A stretch of DNA of 64,000 nt from Streptacidiphilus sp. ASG 303 (lineage in GTDB: Bacteria > Actinomycetota > Actinomycetes > Streptomycetales > Streptomycetaceae). The number at the start of each line of letters is the position of its first letter. The stretch's first letter is position 1. The notes under the pieces were generated by a model. The model was not told the DNA's origin and ran no database searches. It worked only from the letters and a program-made list of their open reading frames with translations. The translations under genes were made by a program, and so were the position numbers. The DNA is taken from assembly GCF_020991365.1 (NCBI RefSeq), contig NZ_JAJLRA010000012.1, forward strand, positions 1-64,000. The letters run 5' to 3'. Positions 58,214-64,000 of this stretch are shown here, in pieces.

Positions 58214-59233
58214 ATGTTCCGCACGTACGCCATGCCTCTCGCCGTCCTCGTGACCGTCGGCACGGCAGCCCTGTCGGCCTGCAGCTCCACCGCCACCCCG
58301 GCCGCCCCGGCGGCTCCGGCCGCGTCCGCCGCCGCCCCCGCCCCGGCCGCCCCCGCCCCGGCCGTGGTGGGCGGGGCCCAGGACGGTGCGGCGGCGCTGC
58401 TGCAGGGCAGCGCGCAGTCCAACAGCGCCCCCGCGGGGACGGGCGACTGGGCGCTGCCCGGCGGAGGCGTCGCGACCGGCGCGGCCCTGCAGAAGGCGCG
58501 GAACTGGGTGCAGCTGACCGCGGGCAGCGCGGGCGTCCTCGACCCCGTGGTGGTCAACGGCGCGGGGCTGACGCTGTACCGGTTCGACAAGGACACCGCC
58601 AACCCCTCGCGGTCGAACTGCAACGATGCCTGCGCGGTCACCTGGCCGCCGGTCACCGTGCGCCCCGGCGGCAGGGTGTTCCTCGACGGTGTCGACGGCT
58701 CCCGGGTCGGGGTGGTCCGGCGCGCCGACGGGGCCCTGCAGGTCACCGTCGGCGGCTGGCCGGTCTACCGGTTCGCCAAGGACGGCAGGCCCGGTGACAC
58801 GTTCGGCCAGGGGGTGGGAGGCACCTGGTTCGGTGTCACGCCCGACGGAGGCAGGGCCGGTGGCGGCACGGGCGGCACGGGCGGCACGGGCGGCCCGGGG
58901 GCGGCGGGCCAGGCGGCGACCGGCCAGGGCACGCCGGCCCAGGGCACGTCCGCCCAGGGGGGCGGTGACGCCGGCCAGAGCGCCCCCGCGACCAGCGCGA
59001 CCCTGTTCGACGACCCCCGCTTCAGCGACAGCGGGCCCTCCCAGGGGGTGACCGGTCAGGGGTGCGCGAACCTCACGCGTCCCGGGGTGGCCTCCTCGCT
59101 GTCGGCCTCCGGGACCCTGAAGCTGTGGTCGCAGCCGGACTGCACCGGCCGGTCCGTGGTGGTCTCCGGGGACGTCGCCGACCTGTCCTCGGTCGGCTTC
59201 GACAACGCCGCCGCCTCCGTCGGCCTCGGCTGA
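58214..59233 (+). CDS. Secreted-repeat lipoprotein with C-terminal crystallin/I36-like domain
   Basis: 339 aa. Signal peptide MFRTYAMPLAVLVTVGTAAL ends in lipobox ALSAC (Cys23). After an Ala/Pro linker, two PF03640-like repeats occur: LYRFDKDTANPSRSNCNDAC and VYRFAKDGRPGDTFGQGVGG. They are very similar to 6051-6752 on the other side of the window. A Gly/Thr/Gln-rich linker (GGTGGTGG; QAATGQGTPAQ) leads to a roughly 70-aa domain (TLFDDPRFSDSG; TLKLWSQPDCTGRSVVVSGD; VGFDNAAASVGLG). This recalls beta/gamma-crystallin or peptidase-inhibitor I36 folds. ATG 58214 follows GGGAGAA. Function unknown; membrane-anchored outside the cell. Confidence 0.85.
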   Translation: MFRTYAMPLAVLVTVGTAALSACSSTATPAAPAAPAASAAAPAPAAPAPAVVGGAQDGAAALLQGSAQSNSAPAGTGDWALPGGGVATGAALQKARNWVQLTAGSAGVLDPVVVNGAGLTLYRFDKDTANPSRSNCNDACAVTWPPVTVRPGGRVFLDGVDGSRVGVVRRADGALQVTVGGWPVYRFAKDGRPGDTFGQGVGGTWFGVTPDGGRAGGGTGGTGGTGGPGAAGQAATGQGTPAQGTSAQGGGDAGQSAPATSATLFDDPRFSDSGPSQGVTGQGCANLTRPGVASSLSASGTLKLWSQPDCTGRSVVVSGDVADLSSVGFDNAAASVGLG

Positions 59234-59739
59234 ACCGCACCCGCGCCACGGGCGGGAGGACGGACCGCCCGGCCGCACCGCAGCCCTGCTGAGGCGGCCC
59301 CGGGGGGAAGCGCCGCCGCGGCCGACGGCCCCGTCCCCGACGGGGTCCGGCCCGCCTCCGTCCCGGCGGTCGCGCCCTCGGGGGGCCGCGCCTATGGTGA
59401 GAGGGATGTCCGGCCCGGACGGGAGGCCCGCGGTCGTCCCGTCGGCCTGCGGCGGGAGGCCGCAGTCCCGGGCACTCCGGACTGCGCGCCGGTCCCCGCC
59501 TCCGGGAGGCCGACGCGGCCGGGCACCGTCGACCACCTCCTCGGCAGGATCGGCTCCCCGGCAGGATCCGCCCCCGGCGGACGCGCCGAGGCGGTGAGCG
59601 TCGGCCCGCCGGACGGAGCGGCACCGCAGGGTCGGCCCCGTGCGGTCCGCGGGCGGCCCGGCCGGCCCCGGCCGTCCCGCTGCAGTGCCGCGGAACCGGC
59701 GCCGCACCCGCCGCCGGACCGTCGCGAAGGAGGACCCCC
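59234..59739. other. 506-nt gap; terminator plus one doubtful ORF
   Basis: CGGGCGG (59249-59255) and CCGCCCG (59265-59271) form a 7-bp hairpin just after the lipoprotein stop. A 63-codon frame from ATG 59406 to 59597 is preceded by TATGGT (59393) and GAGAGGG, but its product ([17 protein letters not shown]...) resembles nothing known and the ribosome-binding site touches the ATG, so I do not call it a gene. Confidence 0.4.
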
Positions 59740-60207
59740 ATGCCGGCCAGACCCCCTGTCCCGCCCTTCACGTACGAGAGCGCCGTCGAGAAGGTGCGGC
59801 GTGCCGAGGACGCCTGGAACTCCAGGGACCCCGAACAGGTGTCCCTGGCCTACACGCCCGACAGCCGCTGGCGCAACCGCGCCGAGTTCGTCCACGGCAG
59901 GGACGAGATCGTGGCGTTCCTCACGCGCAAGTGGCGCAGGGAGCTCGACTACCGGCTGGTCAAGGAGCTCTGGACCTTCAGGGAGGACCGGATCGCGGTC
60001 CGCTTCGCCTACGAGTCGCACGACGACTCCGGCAACTGGTTCCGCTCGTTCGGGAACGAGAACTGGGAGTTCGACGGGGACGGGCTCATGCGGACCAGGC
60101 TGGCCTGCATCAACGACCTCCCGATCAGCGAGTCGGAACGGTGCTTCCGCTGGCCGTCGGGGCCGCGCCCGGACGGCCACCCGGGACTCACCGAGCTGGG
60201 CTTCTGA
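59740..60207 (+). CDS. DUF1348/NTF2-like protein
   Basis: 155 aa, the normal length of this family. It contains [60 protein letters not shown] and [20 protein letters not shown], a highly conserved set in DUF1348 proteins, which adopt the NTF2/SnoaL cone fold. Enzymatic role is unknown; members are often annotated as nuclear transport factor 2 family. ATG 59740 follows AAGGAGGA, an excellent site. It stands alone between terminated units. Confidence 0.9.
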   Translation: MPARPPVPPFTYESAVEKVRRAEDAWNSRDPEQVSLAYTPDSRWRNRAEFVHGRDEIVAFLTRKWRRELDYRLVKELWTFREDRIAVRFAYESHDDSGNWFRSFGNENWEFDGDGLMRTRLACINDLPISESERCFRWPSGPRPDGHPGLTELGF

Positions 60208-60491
60208 ACGGGTTGCCGCCGGACGGGTATCCCGCCGGCGCGGTGCGGCGGCACCCGGCCGGGCCCGGCCGCCCGGTCCGGCGCGCCGGGAGGCCGCTCC
60301 GGACGTCCCGCCGCACGCTGCGACCCGTTCTCCGGGCCGCCCCCTCCGGCAGGCGGCGCCGGTACGGGGCGCTGTCGGGTCCGGCCCGGGGCGGCGGTGT
60401 ACGGGCGCGGGTACCGGGGAGGCGTGTCCGGGGAGGGCGGGCGCGGGCGCGGGCAGCCGCCGCGCGCCGGACACGACGAAGGAGGCATGCC

Positions 60492-60911
60492 GTGCATCTC
60501 GTGCGCGATGCGATGACGACCCGGCTGGTCACCGTTCCGCCCTACACCTCGCTCACCGACGTGGCCGCCTGCATGCGCGACGCCGACGTCGGCTGCGTCC
60601 TGGTGACCTCCGACGGTGTCCTGCACGGCGTGGTCACCGACCGTGACATCACCGTCCGCATCACCGCCGAGGGCCTGATCGCGGGCAGCGCCACCGCGCA
60701 CCAGGCGGCCTCCGGATCCCTGGTGACCGTCGGACCGGACGCCACCGTGTGCGAGGCGGCCGAGCTCATGGGCGCCCATGCGCTGCACCGCCTCCCCGTC
60801 GTCGACGGGGAGGGCCGTCCGGTGGGCCTGATCTCCCTGGGGGACATCGCCGGCACCCCTCATGCCCAGGAGGTGCTCGTCGCCCTCGGCCAGGCCCAGG
60901 CCAACCACTGA
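60492..60911 (+). CDS. Tandem CBS-domain protein
   Basis: 139 aa composed almost entirely of two CBS domains. The first is VRDAMTTRLVTVPPYTSLTD to CVLVTSDGVLHGVVTDRDIT; the second is GSLVTVGPDATVCEAAELMG to RLPVVDGEGRPVGLISLGDI. Such Bateman modules bind AMP, ATP, NADH or S-adenosyl ligands and report energy or redox status to a partner. Both motif pairs (GxVTDRDI and GLISLGDI) are intact. GTG 60492 follows GAAGGAGG. Streptomycete stand-alone CBS proteins are often stress-induced; no partner is evident here. Confidence 0.92.
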   Translation: MHLVRDAMTTRLVTVPPYTSLTDVAACMRDADVGCVLVTSDGVLHGVVTDRDITVRITAEGLIAGSATAHQAASGSLVTVGPDATVCEAAELMGAHALHRLPVVDGEGRPVGLISLGDIAGTPHAQEVLVALGQAQANH

Positions 60912-61134
60912 GGCGCCGCCGCCCGCCGCCCGGACCCCGCGCCCCCCCCCCTGCGGACCGGGTCGGCCCGGCCGGTGCGCGCCTGCGGGCAGCGTCGGCC
61001 GGAAGCCGGAGGGACGGCGACGGCGGCGGCCCCGGCCGCAGAGTCCCCGACGCCGGCTGCCGTCCGCATCGGACCCCCGCGCAGGCGGCGTGCTCGGGGC
61101 ATCCCTCCGCGCCCCTTCTGGACCCGTCGCCCCT

Positions 61135-62337
61135 TCAGGCCCCCGTCCCGGAGAGCCTCATCGTGTGCAGGGCGATGTACAGCTCGGCACAGGACCCCGC
61201 GGCCGCCGTGCTGCGCCCGGTGAGCTCGCCGATGCGGTTGAGCCGGTACAGCACGGTGTTGCGGTGGCAGTGCAGGCGCTCGGCGGCCCTGGCGGTCGAG
61301 CCGCCCTCGGTGAACCACGCGTCCAGGGTGCCCAGCAGGGCCGCCCGCTCCCCGGCCGGCAGTCCGAGGAGCGGGCCCAGGACCGTGCGCGTCACCTCGG
61401 CCGCGGTGTCGGGGGAGGCCGCGGCCAGCAGGCCGACAGGGGAGGCGCCGTACACGTGGGTCCCGCTGGTGCCGGGGGGGATGCAGTGGGCCGCGAGCCG
61501 GGCCTGCCGGCGGGCGGTCGGGGCCTGGTCCGGGGACGTGAACGGCCGGCTGATGCCGATGCGCCCCAGGGCGGCCGCGTCGAGGTGCCCGTGGGCGGGC
61601 GTGACCGCCCGGTCGCTCGGCAGCGCGAGCAGTCCCACCTGGGCGTCCATCTGCTGGATCCAGCCGGAGCCGATGCCGGCGCCGCGCAGTCGGTCCTCGA
61701 CGCCGGGCAGGGGGTCGGCGCCGCCGGCGCCCTCCGAGAGGACCACGAGGAACGGTCCGCCCAGGTCGAGCTGCATCGCCCGGAGGAGGTCCCAGGCGCC
61801 GACGCCGCTCTCGGCGGTGCCGTCGAGCAGCGTCGCCAGCATCAGGCTCCGTGCGGCGACGTCGCGGCCGACCCGCTCCTGCACCGTCGCCTGGTAGGAC
61901 TCGGCAGCCGCGCTGGAGCACTGGTCGATCACCGTCCACACCTCCGAGGCCTTGCGCAGGAGGACGTCGGAGCGGCCCTCGTCGAGGGCGAGGTCCAGGA
62001 GCCGTTCCCAGATGAAGCGTCCGGTCAGCCGGTAGACCTGGAGCAGCGACTCCAGGGGGATGCCCTGCCGTGCCTTCGCGCGTCCGGCCCTCCGCGGGGC
62101 GTCCAGGACCACGGGGAGCTCCCCGCGGAGGGCCCGGAGAACGGCCCGGAGGTTGTCGAGTGTCGCGCCGTGCAGTTCCTCCCGGTCGGGGGCCGTGTCC
62201 TTCGGGAAGGGCCGGTCCCGGTCGAGCAGCTGGCCGGTCAGCTCGGCCGCGAGGGTGTCCACCCCGGCCAGCAGACGGTCGACCAGTGACGTGATGCACG
62301 CGTCCCCGTCCGCGTCGTCGTGCAGGCGTCCTCCCAT
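61135..62337 (-). CDS. PucR-family transcriptional regulator
   Basis: 400 aa. The middle region has a GGDEF-like alpha/beta domain (LVDRLLAGVDTLAAELTGQL; LESLLQVYRLTGRFIWERLL), and the C-terminus has the PucR helix-turn-helix ERLHCHRNTVLYRLNRIGEL (about 360-380) followed by AELYIALHTMRL. PucR regulators activate catabolic or redox genes in response to substrate. It is divergent from the GMC oxidoreductase at 62485, which is its likely target. ATG 62337 is chosen (GGTGG upstream); an in-frame GTG at 62376 would add 13 residues and run over the palindrome at 62364-62377. Confidence 0.9.
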   Translation of the reverse strand: MGGRLHDDADGDACITSLVDRLLAGVDTLAAELTGQLLDRDRPFPKDTAPDREELHGATLDNLRAVLRALRGELPVVLDAPRRAGRAKARQGIPLESLLQVYRLTGRFIWERLLDLALDEGRSDVLLRKASEVWTVIDQCSSAAAESYQATVQERVGRDVAARSLMLATLLDGTAESGVGAWDLLRAMQLDLGGPFLVVLSEGAGGADPLPGVEDRLRGAGIGSGWIQQMDAQVGLLALPSDRAVTPAHGHLDAAALGRIGISRPFTSPDQAPTARRQARLAAHCIPPGTSGTHVYGASPVGLLAAASPDTAAEVTRTVLGPLLGLPAGERAALLGTLDAWFTEGGSTARAAERLHCHRNTVLYRLNRIGELTGRSTAAAGSCAELYIALHTMRLSGTGA

Positions 62338-62363
62338 GTCCACCAGGGTACTTTCGCCGGTAT

Positions 62364-62377
62364 TGTGCCGCTGCACA
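62364..62377. promoter_or_regulatory. TGTGC-CGCT-GCACA palindrome in PucR/GMC divergent region
   Basis: Perfect 5-bp arms around a 4-bp centre, in the 147-nt space between divergent starts at 62337 and 62485, within its least GC-rich part. It is a possible PucR binding site. Confidence 0.4.
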
Positions 62378-62484
62378 GGGATATGGACCGCTTTTCCGCC
62401 GGGTGCCCATGGCCCGTCCGCTCCTCACCGGTGACGCTTCTACCTGCACCACCCATCGCGTCACGGCAAGCCGAGGAGACCAGG

Positions 62485-64000
62485 ATGAGCGCTTTCGACT
62501 ACGTCATTGTCGGAGCAGGTTCAGCGGGATGCGTGCTCGCTGCAAGGCTGACCGAGGACCCGGGCGTGAGCGTCGCGCTGATCGAGGCGGGCGGCCCGGA
62601 CACCGCTCAGGAGATCCACGTGCCTGCCGCGTTCAGCCAGCTCTTCAAGACGGCGCTCGACTGGGACCTGGACTCGGAGCCGGAGCCGGGCCTCGACGGC
62701 CGGCGCATGTACCTGCCCCGCGGGAAGGTGTTCGGCGGGTCCAGTTCGATGAACGCCATGATCTACATGCGGGGGAACCGGGCCGACTACGACGGCTGGG
62801 CCCGGGCCGGCGCCGAGGGCTGGTCCTACGACGACGTGCTCCCCTACTTCAGGCGAGCCGAGGACAACGAGCGGGGCGAGGACTTCTTCCACGGGGCGGG
62901 AGGGCCGCTGGCCGTCAGCGACAGCAGGTCGGACCACCCGTTGACGAGGGCGTTCGTGGAGGCCGGCGTGGAGGCCGGCCACGCCCGCAACGACGACTTC
63001 AACGGCGAGACCCAGTTCGGTGTCGGCCCCTTCCAGGTGACGCAGCGGGACGGGATGCGCTGCAGCGCGGCGGTGGCCTACCTGCGCGGTGCCCTGGACC
63101 GTCCGAACCTCGCGGTCCTGGCCGGGACCACGGCCCACCGGGTGGTGCTGGAGAAGGGGCGCGCCGTCGGTGTGGAGGTGGCCTATGCGGACGGGGCCGT
63201 CGAGGTGGTCCGTGCCGAGCGGGAGGTGGTCCTCTCCGCCGGGGCCTACGAGTCCCCGAAGCTGCTGATGCTCTCCGGTATCGGCCCCGCGGCCTCGCTC
63301 GGCCCCCTCGGCGTGGAGGTGGCAGCCGACCTCCCGGTGGGACAGGGCCTCGAGGACCACTTCTTCGCACCGCTGAACTACCGCACCGACGTCGAGACGC
63401 TGATGACGGCGGCCAGCGCGGAGAACCTGGCCCTCTTCCAGAACGAGGCGCGCGGACCGCTCACCTCCAACGTCGGGGAGGCGGGCGGGTTCATGGCCAC
63501 GCGTCCCGGCCTGGAGATTCCCGACGTTCAGCTGCTCATGTCGCCGGTCCTGTTCCACCAGGAGGCGCTGGGCGCGATCTCCGAGCACGGGATGGCCTTC
63601 GGCCCCTGCGTCCTGCACCCCACCAGCCGGGGCGAGGTGACGCTGCGGTCGCTGCGCCCGGACGCCGCCCCGCGGATCACGCACCGTTACCTGACCACGC
63701 GTGAGGACCAGGAGTCGATGGTCGCCGGTGTCCGCATCGCCCTGGACATCGCGGCCCAGGAGGCGGTGCGGTCGGTCGTCACCGGACCGTTCGACGTCCC
63801 TGCCTCCTCGTCCGACGAGGACATCCTCGCCTGGGCCCGCGGGGCCGGGATGACGCTCTTCCACCCGACGTCGACCTGCGCCATCGGCTCCGTCGTCGAC
63901 TCCGACCTGCGGGTGCTCGGCGTGGCCGGGCTGCGGGTCGTGGACGCCTCCGTGTTCCCCGCCATCCCCGGGGGGAACACCAACGCGCCCACCATCATGG
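62485..64000 (+). CDS. GMC oxidoreductase (choline dehydrogenase-like), 3' truncated by window edge
   Basis: 505 codons present and open at the edge. FAD-binding DYVIVGAGSAGCVLAARLTE (about 5-24); GMC signature 1 GKVFGGSSSMNAMIYMRGNR; signature 2 SAGAYESPKLLMLSGIGP. The active-site His lies in LFHPTSTCAIG, and the end shows DASVFPAIPGGNTNAPTIM with the second FAD/active-site Asn. Length and motifs match choline/alcohol dehydrogenases that oxidise alcohols to aldehydes and pass electrons onward. Only some 20-30 residues should be missing. ATG 62485 follows GAGGAGACC. The divergent PucR regulator suggests substrate induction. Confidence 0.93.
   Translation, partial: MSAFDYVIVGAGSAGCVLAARLTEDPGVSVALIEAGGPDTAQEIHVPAAFSQLFKTALDWDLDSEPEPGLDGRRMYLPRGKVFGGSSSMNAMIYMRGNRADYDGWARAGAEGWSYDDVLPYFRRAEDNERGEDFFHGAGGPLAVSDSRSDHPLTRAFVEAGVEAGHARNDDFNGETQFGVGPFQVTQRDGMRCSAAVAYLRGALDRPNLAVLAGTTAHRVVLEKGRAVGVEVAYADGAVEVVRAEREVVLSAGAYESPKLLMLSGIGPAASLGPLGVEVAADLPVGQGLEDHFFAPLNYRTDVETLMTAASAENLALFQNEARGPLTSNVGEAGGFMATRPGLEIPDVQLLMSPVLFHQEALGAISEHGMAFGPCVLHPTSRGEVTLRSLRPDAAPRITHRYLTTREDQESMVAGVRIALDIAAQEAVRSVVTGPFDVPASSSDEDILAWARGAGMTLFHPTSTCAIGSVVDSDLRVLGVAGLRVVDASVFPAIPGGNTNAPTIM

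Noticed and set aside
59406-59597. 63-codon ORF with a TATGGT box upstream
   Set aside because: The RBS touches the start codon, the product is low-complexity and has no recognisable relatives; too weak to call.

Overview
The window is about 75% G+C, with GC-rich third codon positions, many GTG starts, short AG-rich ribosome-binding sites and long GC-rich hairpins between genes. Together with a type VII (ESX-like) secretion block, SpoIIE/GAF phosphatases, PknB-type kinases, XRE regulators with MmyB-like tails and a chloramphenicol 3-O-phosphotransferase very like the Streptomyces venezuelae enzyme, this points to a Streptomyces-like actinomycete. The content is accessory (regulator/enzyme pairs, paralogues, gene remnants) rather than housekeeping. 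No rRNA, tRNA, transposase, integrase or CRISPR array was recognised.

Layout. 1-6.8 kb: tail of a small secreted protein, a DUF4232-like lipoprotein, a Ser/Thr kinase divergent from an ECF-type sigma factor, a membrane protein, a twice-frameshifted epimerase and a secreted-repeat lipoprotein. 6.9-16.3 kb: type VII secretion block (two Esx/WXG-like proteins, the EccC/EssC-like ATPase, a 592-aa candidate substrate with C-terminal repeats, and a LysM-like membrane protein). 16.6-20.5 kb: cation/proton antiporter and a GAF-SpoIIE-HATPase phosphatase. 20.5-24.4 kb: a cytochrome P450 divergent from a 75-aa peptide gene with its own terminator, then a cupin and a DUF4331 protein; this is the best candidate for an undescribed (RiPP-like) system. 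25-33.7 kb: redox enzymes, two separate SDR/XRE divergent pairs, a GAPDH and a GlxA/AraC regulator. 34-36 kb: a quinone oxidoreductase and a TetR regulator. 36.4-39.6 kb: chloramphenicol phosphotransferase, a zinc-ribbon microprotein, a small secreted protein and a ketopantoate-reductase-like enzyme. 39.8-44 kb: a transmembrane Ser/Thr kinase followed by an FHA domain fused to an FAD monooxygenase. 44.5-51 kb: a degenerate IMPase/Lrp pair, a second quinone oxidoreductase, a TetR/hydrolase divergent pair, an internally deleted dehydrogenase remnant and a third oxidoreductase. 51-64 kb: second SpoIIE phosphatase, a TetR/flavoprotein disulfide reductase pair, an oxidoreductase/SRPBCC operon, a second secreted-repeat lipoprotein, NTF2-like and CBS proteins, and a PucR regulator divergent from a GMC oxidoreductase that runs off the end.

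How the genes may work together. Three near-identical palindromes (33906-33945, 35381-35420, 46414-46453) suggest that the TetR protein at 35428 controls itself and two paralogous quinone oxidoreductases 12 kb apart. The transmembrane kinase and the FHA-monooxygenase look like a phosphothreonine-gated redox pair. The recurring design is a divergent regulator with an NAD(P)/FAD enzyme, suggesting many small detoxification or redox-sensing units. Several families occur as within-window paralogue pairs: SpoIIE phosphatases, secreted-repeat lipoproteins, quinone oxidoreductases, SDR/XRE modules, kinases and small secreted proteins.
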